A DNA stretch of 64,000 nt from assembly GCA_030686995.1 (NCBI GenBank), contig CM060691.1:62719838-62783837 (forward strand), read 5' to 3'. The position numbers and the translations under genes are program-made. Shown in pieces: positions 33,083-43,331 of the stretch. The stretch's first letter is position 1; the number at the start of each line of letters is the position of its first letter. The notes beneath the pieces are model-generated. The model searched no databases. It saw only the letters and a program-made list of their open reading frames with translations, and was not told the DNA's origin. The DNA is from Artemisia argyi (taxonomy: Eukaryota; Streptophyta; Magnoliopsida; Asterales; Asteraceae).

Positions 33083-34263
33083 ATGACTAAATCCAACACC
33101 TCATCCGAATCATCAAAATCTTTGGCAAAAACCACTAAGATTAGTGTTAAACCTTGTTGCTTCAACAAAACCGTCAAGTCAAGCTCATCATCTTCAAGTG
33201 ATGCTTCACGTAACATTTCTTCACCTATCCAAGATTTCCTTAACCTTACTACCTCAACACCTTGCAATACCAATGTGATCACTATTCAAGATTTGCTTAA
33301 TCTTGCTACTCCAACACCCTCTCCACCACATTGCAACACCAACATAGCCACTATTCCACCACCAACTAGACCTTCAAGCAATTCAACATCACCATCTCAA
33401 TAAGCTCAACCATCAAAAACTCCATCACCCCAATCACCACCACTTACACCAATGAACTTTTTCATACACCACCAACATCACCACTACCCTATTTGGAAAC
33501 ATTAGAAGACCTATCACCTAAATCATCAAACCCACCATCCTTGACACTCTTTGACACCATTGCTCAAATGGAAACCCAACAACAACCTAGTGAGCAATTA
33601 GATGATGAACCCCATCAACCATCATTAGTTGAACGGTTGGCTTACCGTTATTCTAGACCATCAATTTTTCCAAATGATCAAGGTCATTCACACTCACAAT
33701 CATATGTGTTTCACCCAATTTACAAAGACCTTCATGGTAATCCTTCTGGAGAACCAAGCTTTCGCCATTTTGTTCAAAACCAACAACCACAACAACAAAA
33801 ACCACAACAACAACAACCATCACCACAAGAACATTCCCAACAATTTGAGTCTCTACTTTCTTCTTATAAGAAAATAGAAGCATCCATATGGGAAAAACCT
33901 CCAAACCTTAATGATGAGATTGACACTCATTTAAACCACCTTCATGCCTTCAAACGTATGGTTGACTCTCAAATCAACCATATTATGGTTTTACAAACAA
34001 CACTACACTCATCTAGTGAAGGAACCAAAAACACCTCTCAACCATCCACATTTGCTTCTTCAAGTTCAAACCATCCACCACCAACAAATCCAACCTCTCT
34101 TCCACCAAACTTTCCCCGCCATGATTGCAGACATTGCGAAAGAACCGCTCACATTAGTGAAAGGTGTCGAACGGAAATTCGCGAGCTATCCGAAGAAATG
34201 AGGTTTATACTAAACCACATTTTGGACTGTCTACAATCCTTGTCTCACACACCTCAACTTTAG
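33083..34263 (+). pseudogene. Second extra ORF of SIRE B: Ser/Pro/Gln-rich protein with a CCHC knuckle, frameshifted
   Basis: ATG 33083 opens a 106-codon frame rich in Ser, Thr and Pro (stop 33403). A second frame, open from 33370, continues to 34263, so one small indel in the overlap would join them. The second part has a Gln/Pro-rich tract (about 33775-33845), a helical segment with regularly spaced Leu and His, and CRHCERTAHISERC near 34125, which has exact CX2CX4HX4C spacing although it lacks the usual Gly before His. I do not recognise the family. It may be an accessory nucleic-acid-binding protein of the element or a captured host gene. Confidence 0.5.
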
Positions 34264-35141
34264 AGTCTCCAAAATGAAACAAAACCGTTTCTTTTGGAAA
34301 ATATTTCCCATTTAAACCAACAAACCAAAACCGTGCCATCTTTTCAACCTTCAAAATAAAGCCCGCTACAACCTCCAACACACATTTTCATCCTTAAACA
34401 ACCTTAGCATTGTTTTTGGAAAATGTTTCTCATTAAGGAAAATGATGATTTCCTTGTAGTATTTTATGTTCTTAGTTTATTTTTAGTTTTTCTTTATTTT
34501 TAAGAAGTAGGATGATGTCGTCCTAATTTCTTGTCTTTGACTTTTTAAGAGTCAAAATTTTACATGAAATGAATTTCATTCTACTACAAGGTTTGCATTG
34601 TTTGTTGACCATTTAGGTATAATGAGTAAACTATACCTCGCTATGGTAGCATACTTATATATTGTGTTTTAGAAACTGACCTTTCTTTTTGTAGGATCAT
34701 TATCCATGTTTTCTTTCCTTGATACTCCATTTAGGGGAGTAATATTCAAGGGGGAGCATGAGTATTGCATTATTCCGCTTCGCAACTCTTAGTTGTGTTT
34801 TAGACATGAAATGCTTTCATGACTTGTCTTGTGCGGCAACTAACATTTTTTTCTTGTAGGTTCAAAATCCACGTCTCCTCTCTTGGCACTCCATTTAAGG
34901 GGAGTATCGTCCAAGGGGGAGCAAATGCATACTTCCGCTTCACTACTCTTCTTTTTGTTTCGACAAAAAAGGGGAGAATTTATATATAAACTTGTTCCAA
35001 ATTTAATTTTCTTAACTCTTGCATATCACATCATCTTAGCAAAAACAAGTTTTTATACTAACTTTATAAGACTTAACACTAAAACTAGTGGCTTACTTAT
35101 AAATAAAGTTTATGTTTTGTCATCAACAAAAAGGGGGAGAT
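34264..35141 (+). other. SIRE B 3' untranslated region with four polypurine tracts
   Basis: Purine tracts containing GGGGAG or GGGGGAG lie at about 34733-34763, 34896-34922, 34965-34978 and 35127-35140. The first two sit in a duplicated unit of about 170 bp (CTCCATTT-AGGGGAG, then CAAGGGGGAGC). The last directly abuts the 3' LTR. Multiple tracts of this kind are a sirevirus feature. Confidence 0.75.
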
Positions 35142-36394
35142 TGTTAATACAAATATCGCCTAAAAACGTTATTTGTATTTTACGATCTTTGCTAAGTTTT
35201 GTTAATGACAAAGTATGAACTTTAGCTAATAGTAAATCATCACTTTAGTGTTTAAGTCTTGTTTAACTAAGGTTTACATTTCCTTTTAAACAAAACATTG
35301 TTTTTATTTCTTTAATTAGAAAGTGTCTTGTCACATCATACATTTATGGCAAGCTTGTGTATTTGACTTGCCATAACATCTTACAAACTTTTGGAAGCTT
35401 TCCAAATTGGATTTAATGTATTTGACTAGTTGTTGTTGATGTGACTTTGGTTGGTTTGAATTATTTATGGTAAAACCTACTGCAAGCCTGGCGGAACCCT
35501 GGGGGTACACGGGCGGAACCCATCTGAGGGTTCCGCCGTATCCGCTAGACCTGCTGTTTGTTTTGCTATAAATATCAAGCCACTTGTTTGTTTTGGGTCA
35601 TCATTTTTAGGACATATATTTTCATATACTCTCTCAACTAACTCAGTAACATTTGACTTGTGTGATCCTCTTATGTAGCAAGGGAATTCACAAGATCATT
35701 CAAGAAGTTACAAGCTTCAACTCTAAAGTTGCAAGACTTGTTATCTTTGTAATGTAGAAGCTTTGGTAGTTTATACTTCATTTGTATCATGTGTGTAGAA
35801 GTGATCGGTTAGTATTTTAGGCCTCAAAATACATAATGTGCCGGGAGTTGTTGTGCCCTTGTAAAAGAACTAACGGGAGTGGTTGTACCCTTGGTAAAGA
35901 ACTCGACATCTAACTTAGTGTCGGTAAAAGTGTAAGCGACGATGGGAGTGGTTGTACCCGTGTAAAAGAACTCGACATCTAGCTTAGTGTCGGTAAAAGT
36001 GTAAGCGACGTTGTAAAGGTTTCTCCACCGGGAAAGGAGCTTGTTGATTAGTGCTTATAAATCTCGTGTTGGAAACTCAGGGCGTGGATGTAGGGCAAGG
36101 AAAAAGAGTCCTTGTAGCCGAACCACGATAAACAATCGTGTTGTGGTTTGATCGTTTCTTTCTTTGTCTTTGCTTATTACATATTGTCTTTAGTTAGAAT
36201 TGTTATTCACACGTAAAGCTTTTCAAAGAATTAAACATGTAAAGTTGTAGGTAGAATTTTTATTCACAAGTAAAGCTTTTGAAAGAATTAAACAAGTAAA
36301 GTTGTGTTTATATCTTTAAACAAACGTAAAGTTTTTAAAGGATAATCAAGTTAAAAAGCGGTAAACTATTCAACCCCCCTTCTAGTTTTCCACA
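35142..36394 (+). repeat. SIRE B 3' LTR (1253 bp)
   Basis: Starts TGTTAATAC after AAAAAGGGGGAGAT and ends TTTTCCACA. It supplies the 26 bp missing from the 5' copy. TATAAATA is at 35567-35574. The target-site copy on this side would begin GTAAG. Confidence 0.93.
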
Positions 36395-36395
36395 G

Positions 36396-36650
36396 TAAGG
36401 ACCCCGTGAGAAGGATGATATTCTTGTAGTCGGGATAATACTAGCATTGTCTTGGTATCTTCATCTTATCTCGTACGAGAGGGTAAAGAAAAGGGTTTAT
36501 GTGGTAGAGATGATAATGGATGTAGACCTAGTATTGGTGGAGGAAGAGCATATGGAGGCTGTCAAGTGAAGTGTGTGTGCTTGCTTGTTGGAGCTTACCC
36601 TGATTTCATATACCATCTAGTATATATAGAGGAAAGTTAGAATAAGAGAT
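36396..36650 (+). repeat. Duplicated block, copy 1
   Basis: Begins AAGGACCCCGTGAGAAGGAT and matches 38273-38500 over about 230-260 bp. The order of GGGTTTATGTGGTAGAGATG, GGTGGAGGAAGAGC and ACCATCTAGTATATATA is shared. SIRE B inserted at or near the left edge of this copy. Confidence 0.8.
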
Positions 36651-37085
36651 GAATGCCCTTAAGCCTGTCCATGATATTGGCCATTATCTGAAAAATGTAT
36701 TTGTTCAAGTCTTTGGGACTTAATGTATATAGTGTAATATATATATTTCATCAAGCTCTAGTCTAGTAGAGTATGATGCTCAAATCATAATGTGCTAGAC
36801 TTGTGTGTAATGCAGGTGTTTCTCCTTCTTAACAATACAACTACTTATGTATGATTCATGTATTGGAAAGAGGGTACACGGGGACTTTTGTCTCATCTTG
36901 TATGCGAGCATGATGGGAAGGGTTTAATATGCCCTTGAAATGTTACATTTTGTTCATGGCTTTCGTGTAGTCTAGAAATCACGGGCTAGTACTGGGTCGA
37001 TATGTGCACATGTGGTAAGTCCCCCGGTCTAGTGCACTATAATGCATGGATGATGTTGTGCCAGACTAACATTTGTTGAGCAGGT
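36651..37085. other. Sequence without a recognisable gene
   Basis: No ORF above 60 codons, no LTR or terminal repeat. A short AT-rich tract lies at 36725-36750. Confidence 0.5.
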
Positions 37086-37916
37086 CATAGCCGATTTCTA
37101 ACATATGAGCCTGGAGGAGTTAGAGCCGAAGGGGTTAGAGCCTAAGGACGTCAGAGCCTGAATGGTATATGAATGTTGTCTGAGACTGAATGACGTCAAA
37201 TTTTTAATGATGTATGAGCCCCTTGGCGTCGGAGCCCATTGGCGTTTGAGCCTGAAGTTAGGCTGCTCAGCGCTGAGACTAAGCCGTTTGAGGCTAATGT
37301 TAGGCACTTGGGGCCGATGTTAAGCCGTTTGAGGATTATATAAGGCACTTAGGGCCGAGATTGAGCCATTTCAGGCTAACCTTAGGCACTTGGGGCAGAT
37401 ATTAAGCCTTTTAAAGCTGATCGCGTGCTGTACCAGGTCGTTGAGGCCGTACCAGGTCGCGTTTAAGCCATACCAGGCCGTTTGATGCCGTACCGGGTCA
37501 TGTTTAAGCCCGTACCATGTTGTTTCAGGCCACGTTCAGTGCGTATCAGGTTGCATTTAAGTCGTACCAGGCCATTTTGGGCTACCTTTAGACCGTATCA
37601 GGCCGAGGCATTTCAAGCCATACCAGGCCATTTTAGGTCGCGTTTAAGTTGTACCAGGCCATGTTCAGGTCGTATCAGGCCATGCCAGGCTGTGTTAGGT
37701 CACATTTAGGCAGGTCAGGCTGTACCAGGCCACGTTTAGGCCGTGTCAAGCAGTGAAGCAAGGTCGTGAAACTAGGTCATGAAGCAAGGCTGGAAGGTAA
37801 GGGTGGGGAGCAAGGCTAGAAAGCTAGGCCATGTTCCCTGGCAATGAAGCTAGGTCATAAAGCATGGTTATAAAGCTAGGGTGGGAAACAAGGCTAGAAA
37901 GCTAGGCCATGTTCCT
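37086..37916. repeat. Composite degenerate minisatellite field
   Basis: Four repeat styles follow one another. At 37104-37260, units of about 18-20 bp are built on GAGCC. At 37260-37425, units of about 45-50 bp carry TTAGGCACTTGGGGCCGA and AAGCCGTTTGAGGCTA. At 37425-37745, a dozen or more units of 20-30 bp are built on GTACCAGGCC and GTTTAAGCC. At 37745-37916, CAAGGCTAGAAAGCTAGGCC occurs in two copies about 75 bp apart. The core AGGCC/AAGCC recurs in all parts. Confidence 0.8.
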
Positions 37917-38168
37917 AGTTCTTATCTAACCAACCATTTTTGTTTAGTTTGGGACATGATTTATTGCAATCTATTATTTCAATCAACTGTTAGCCAAGAT
38001 ATTCTAAAAGCAAGAAATATAGTCATGACTTAATAATAAAACTATTTTAAATGATACTTTTTATGATATATGAGTTTAGAAAACCACAAAAGATGAGATT
38101 TTAGAACTTGGAAAAAGTGGAGTATCACCGTTAATAGATCGAGACGAAGAAGATCGAAACGAGCTTGT
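37917..38168. other. AT-rich spacer
   Basis: No gene or repeat recognised. Confidence 0.4.
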
Positions 38169-38272
38169 TTGTGCCATGTCTTACGGATGGCACCATGTTC
38201 GCGTATCATGTGTGAAATGGGTATAAGTCAGGTGGTGATGGTCGGATGCTTGATTTCCCATGTTGAACGGAA

Positions 38273-38530
38273 AGGACCCCGTGAGAAGGATGATATTCCT
38301 GTAGTCGAAGTAACACTAGCATTGACCGGGTACCTTCATATCATAAGAGATGGTGAAGAGAAGGGTTTATGTGGTAGAGATGATAATGAATGTAGATCCA
38401 CTATTGGTGGAGGAAGAGCCTATGGAGGCTCCCAAGTGAAGTGTGTGTGCTTGCTTGTCTAGTTCTTTATACCATCTAGTATATATAAGGAAAAGTTAGG
38501 GGTAAGAGGGCATGTCCATGATATGGGCCA
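38273..38530 (+). repeat. Duplicated block, copy 2
   Basis: Second copy of the block at 36396-36650. An ORF of 97 codons (38169-38462) overlaps it and shares a peptide with copy 1 (KGLCGRDDN, IGGGRAYGG, QVKCVCLLV). The shared reading frame may be by chance. No known family is recognised. Confidence 0.75.
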
Positions 38531-39900
38531 TTATCTGAATAATCGGTTAAAAATACAAAATTATATTTGGAAAAGAGAGTAACATTGTCTTTTTAGTATT
38601 ATTAGTATTGCTACATTATTTATTTTCATTAATACGATCCCATTTGCTTAGCTTATTTTTGAAGTTATGATTCCATTATTTTGGCCAAGTGCTAATTGAG
38701 ATGGCCCTCGAAAAAATTAGTTCGAACTATAAGCAGAAAGTTACATTTAAAACCTTTTAATTATGTCTAAAGCAGGATTGCTAAATTAGTGAACATACTC
38801 ATGCTCAAGTTCTGCTTTGGATTTACAACTGAAGAATAAAAAGTTCCATCCATTGGATCACCTGGAACTTGAACCCATTTTCTATCTTCCATTGATGTTT
38901 TTAGCTTTTAATCCAAGGTTTGTAGTTTTTGTGGGTTGTTTGGTTTGTTTTGTGGTTTTTGTGGGTTGTTTTGTTTGTTTTTATGGGTTCCATCCAAGGT
39001 TTGTAGTTTTTGTGGGTTGTTTGGTTTGTTTTGTGTTTTTAGCTTGTAATCATTGGTTGCAGATTTCTTTCTTGTAGATATGTTGTTTTGTGGTTTTCTT
39101 CCTATTTTGTGAGGCTGGTTTTATTATAAGGATTAATTTCATCTATCACCATACTTTCATGATTAACATTACTTATAATAAAATCTTGGTTGTTTAAAGA
39201 AAAGATTCTTTAACATTACTTAGAGCATATCAACAGTGTCGTAGCTGAGTTAGCGGAGGCACTGTGCAAAAATTTTCATAAGGTCTAAACATGATGATGA
39301 AAATTTATTGTAACCATCTAGCTTTAAGTTTTAATTAGTTTTTCGCCACTCTAAACCACTTTAAGATGATATTTAGAGCATAATTTCATAAATCGTTAAC
39401 ATTTTGAAGTTGGAAGTAAATTTTGAGGCAGTAAAATATATAAAAGGATATATATTTTGAGGCCGTGTGCGGTAGCACACCTCGCACACCCTCAAATATG
39501 GCTCTGCATATCGAATGCATTAACCACTTAAAATATTCAACCTATTACTAACCATTTATTACAAATGACTCATTCTCAACCTATCATTAAATTTTACTTC
39601 CTCACGTAACATTACATTTTCAAGCACTTAATCTTTCTCAACTTATTCCTTGGGAGTATCAAATGAGCATCCACGAGCTACATTGTAAAAATAACTTTTA
39701 CAGAACTTTAGGTGTGTTTCAGTAAGAAAACGTCATGTGATATTTGCGTCAGAGCATAAAACTTACACAGAATGGTTGAAGTTTGTTTGGAAGATCAACT
39801 AAGCCTAGTTAACTAGTTGGTCTCGGTTCTTATTTGTCATGTTGAACTTACCCGTGAACTAATATTTTGTGTTAACTTGGCCAAATAGTACATTGTTGCA
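38531..39900. other. Intergenic sequence with one short tandem repeat
   Basis: Positions 38920-39045 hold a GTAGTTTTTGTGGGTTGTTT unit repeated three times in degenerate form. An ORF there is repeat-derived. The rest (39080-39900) has no credible gene. Positions 39462-39505 contain a GTGTGCG/CGCACAC inverted pair. Confidence 0.55.
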
Positions 39901-39947
39901 TTTAGTGCACGAAGTTGTTAAATGTACTCTAAGCTCTGATATCATCA

Positions 39948-40350
39948 TTTTGCACTTTGATTACAAATAGTTAACTGATGTTTTGTTGCTGAATGTGGTC
40001 AAATTGTGTGTTGTTCTATGGTATGTAGCAACATTATGTAGTTAGATCACTTAGATATATCTTTCTATATGTTGCATTTCATGTTTTGACAAATTAACCA
40101 TATGTGTTTAAATAATGTTTCAGACTCATATGTTGTTTCGATTTTTCTAACAAAAGGAAAACTGTTCATCCATAGAGGTTGCATGATGGTCGAGATAGAA
40201 AAAAAAGGCTCGTTCAATTGAGAGATCCTAGGAGCTTATACAAATTCACACTTTGATTAGCAATAGTCAACTGATGTTTTGTTGCTAAACGTGGTCAAAT
40301 TATGTTGTTATATATGGTATGTAGCATTATTATGTAAGTGGATCATTTAA
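39948..40350. repeat. Imperfect tandem duplication (about 300-bp offset)
   Basis: The block CACTTTGATTA, then GTTAACTGATGTTTTGTTGC, TGGTCAAATT and GGTATGTAGCA at about 39952-40055 recurs at about 40248-40350 with substitutions and small indels. Confidence 0.75.
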
Positions 40351-40384
40351 ATATTTATGTGGGTGAAAGCTAAAAACATGCAAC

Positions 40385-42206
40385 ATGGTTATTCAAAAGA
40401 CAAAATATACGCAACATACTTTTAAAATTACCATTGTACGCAATTTACTTTCAAATTGGGTGCAATGTACGTAATATGACCTGGAACCAGCAGGTCACCA
40501 GGTTTCAAACTTTGAAAATTGACAGGAATGGTCCCTGTGGCTTAAGTTGACTTTCACCGGTCATCCCTTGACTATTTTATTACATAGAAAAGTTACAGTA
40601 ATGGTCCTTATGGTCCCTGTGGTTTCTATTTTCGTCCGTTTTTTATGTTTTCTTCAAATTTTCTAAGTTTTCATCCGTTTTTTTAAGTATTCGTTTGTTT
40701 TTATACATCTTCATCCATTTTTTAACGTTTTTGTCCGTGTTTTTTTACGTTTTCATCCGTTTTTATACGTTTTCATTCATGTTGTTACATCTTCATCCGT
40801 TTTTTAAAGTTTTCGTCCATTTTTTAATGTTTTCATCCGTTTCTATACGTTTTCGTTCATTTTTATACATTTTCATCCGTTTTCGTCCATTTTTATACGT
40901 TTTCGTCCGTGTTTATATATTTTCGTTCGTTTTTATACATTTTTATCCGTTTTCGTCGGTAATTACACGTCTTCATCCGTTTTTTTTACGTTTTCGCCTG
41001 TTTTTTTACGTTTTCGTCCGTAATTATATGTTTTCGTTCATTTTTATACATCTTCATCCGTTTTTGAACGATTTCGTTCATTTTTTTACGTTTTCATCTA
41101 TTTTTTTACGTTTTCGTTCCTTTTTATATATTTTTATCCGTTTTTGTCGGTAATTACACATTTTTGTCCGTTTTTTTATTTTTTTTTACGTTTTCGTCTG
41201 TTTTTATATGTTTTTGTTCCTTGTTATACATTTTCGTCCGCTTTTTATCGTTTTCATTCATTTTTTTAAGTTTTTGTCAATTTTTTTTTATGTTTTCATC
41301 TGTTTAAAAAGTGCAAAAACGGACGAAAATATATAAAAATTAACGAAAACTTTTAAAAACGGGCAAAAATGCAAAAAAATAGACAAAAACGTAAAAAAAA
41401 ATGAAAATGTAAAAAAAGTGGACGAAAATGTATAAACATGAATGAAACCGTATCAAAACGGATAAAAACGTAATAAAAACAGACGAAAACATAAAAACGG
41501 ACAAAAACGTGTAATTACCGACGAAAACGAATAAAAATGTATAATTAAAATCGAACCAAAACGTTAAAAAACGGAGAAAACTTAAAAAATGAACGAAAAC
41601 ATTCAAAAACGGATGAAGATGTGTAAAAATGAACGAAAATCTATAATTACGGGCGAAGACGTAAAAAAAAACGAACGAAAACGTAAAAAAAATGGACGAA
41701 GACGAGCAATTACCTACGAAAATGGATAAAAATTTATAAAAACGAACAAAAACCTATAAACACGGACGAAAACGTTAAAAACTCGGACGGAAACGTATAA
41801 AATGGACGAAAACGGATGAAAATGTATAAAAATGAACGAAAACATAAAAAAAACGGACGAAAACGTAAAAAAACAGACAAAACGTTATAAAACAGATGAA
41901 TATGTATAAAAACGGATGAAAACTTAAAAAAATTGAAGAAAACGTAAAAAAACGGACGAAAATGAAAGCACAGGGACCATAAGGACCATTACTGTAACTT
42001 TTCTAAGTGATAAAAAAAGTCAAGAGATGACCGATGAAAGTCAACGCAAGCTACAGGGACCATTCCTGTCAATTTTCAAAGTTTGAAACTTGGTAACCTG
42101 CTGGTTTGAGGTTATATTACGTACATTGCACCAAATTTGAAAGTAAATTACGTACAATGGTAATTTTAAAAGTATGTTACGTACATCGTGTCTTTTGAAT
42201 AACCAT
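40385..42206. repeat. Foldback element, about 1.8 kb near-perfect long inverted repeat
   Basis: The outer 250 bp at each end are inverted copies (ATGGTTATTCAAAAGACA at the left; its complement ends at 42206) and share landmarks such as AAGTTTGAAAC, GACAGGAATGGTCCCTGT and AGTAATGGTCCTTATGGTCC. Between them the left half is a degenerate repeat of TTTTCGTCCGTTTTTATACG and the right half is its reverse complement, meeting near 41305. The whole can fold into one hairpin with arms of about 900 bp. No transposase is encoded, so it would be non-autonomous if mobile. I found no clear target-site duplication. ORFs inside are by-products of the repeat. Confidence 0.92.
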
Positions 42207-42929
42207 AATCATTGGTGCCAAATTAACAACTTCAATAAACTTCTAAATGAGTTATAATTAACATAAAGAAATAGTATAAAACACAATGAGTATAATATTT
42301 TTCTTTATTGCTTTAAGAATAGAGATTAGATTTGTGAATGAATAAAGTCCCACGTCTCTTTGATGCCAGTTCACAATATGGACACACCAACTTTTTTTCA
42401 ACTATGAAAAGTGGTACCTTAACAAGTAGGTATCTTTGCTAATCGCCTTTTCTAAATAGTTATGTTTAAACCACCAATATTGTTGTATCATTAAGCAAGT
42501 TCATATATTCTAATTTGAGCTTAACATGCTAACTAATACAATAAAGTACATTGTAGCGATTACATGTACTTCAAGTACAACAAAATTAGCAAATGCACAA
42601 ATTGTACTAACCAACGCGTTAAAAGGATTGAAAATGACGACAATCCAACTATTTAACGCCGTGAAGGAAATAGCACCAGACAACGACTTGAACCATAAAG
42701 TGAATCAAATAAGCAGTTGAACAATACCATCAAATGAAAAAATTACTACAAGAATAAAATTTCAAAGGAAGTTGCCCATACTTCAAATCATATGGCTACA
42801 CAAAAGGAGGTGGTTTACCCATGCCAAAAAGAGAAAATTCTCGAATGAGGCCGAAAAGTTGAGAAGCAAAAAATAAGTGGTTTTCCCAAAAGAGTCATGT
42901 GCGAATGTGCGATTCTAGTAGAATTGTGA
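42207..42929. other. Intergenic sequence upstream of the DUF1985-type pseudogene
   Basis: A 64-codon ORF at 42526-42720 has no recognisable motif and I do not call it. No repeats stand out. Confidence 0.4.
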
Positions 42930-43158
42930 CACGTGTCCATACCAAAGGTACAAAACCAATCATTTGCAGGCCCACATGATTTTAATTTTACCCCACGTGG
43001 TGTTTGACTTTTAAAACGTGCGAATTTCTAATGTGCGAAAGTTAAAAAAAAAGTACCATTGTAAAGAACCAAAATCTTACTTTGCAGGAATAAAATCTCA
43101 CTTTTGTACTACCAAAGTACATAAAATAATAATATTAAAAGACCAAAAACTTATATAC

Positions 43159-43200
<42 letters not shown>
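42930..43200 (+). promoter_or_regulatory. Candidate promoter: two G-boxes, TATA-like site, poly-A tract
   Basis: CACGTG occurs at 42930-42935 (inside GACACGTGTC) and at 42994-42999. A TATA-like TTATATACTA is at 43151-43160. A run of 37 A follows at 43163-43199. The first exon of the pseudogene begins at 43332. Confidence 0.45.
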
Positions 43201-43331
43201 GATCACTTTTTTTCACTCACACTTTACCTCAAGCAAATCTCACACACACATTACTGATGCTCACATGAAATCACGCGATCTTGCCACCAAATCATAAGGT
43301 GTTAGCGGATCTGTGTTTCTTTTGTTGTGCA

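Larger units (their letters stand above)
26134..36394 (+). mobile_element. SIRE B: SIRE/Maximus-like Copia element, non-autonomous, with two extra ORFs
   Basis: LTRs at 26134-27360 (first 26 bp missing) and 35142-36394 enclose a broken gag, an eroded pol and two further ORFs before a region with several polypurine tracts. Repeated GGGGGAG tracts before the 3' LTR and an added 3' ORF are sirevirus traits. The LTRs have equal length once the 26 bp are removed and differ at about 30 of 1227 positions by eye (2.4 percent). At an assumed 1.3e-8 substitutions per site per year this is roughly 0.9 million years. The pol decay looks older than that. Confidence 0.88.

Noticed and set aside
38817..39077. 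86-codon ORF with FVVFVGCLVCF repeats
   Set aside because: Derived from a short tandem repeat; hydrophobic repetition follows from T-rich units.
40695..41606. Hydrophobic ORFs (152 and 88 codons) that look like membrane proteins
   Set aside because: They read through the mirrored TTTTCGTCCG-type repeat of the foldback element, one on each strand.
42526..42720. 64-codon ORF between foldback element and pseudogene
   Set aside because: No motif, no promoter or homologue I can name; length is within chance expectation.
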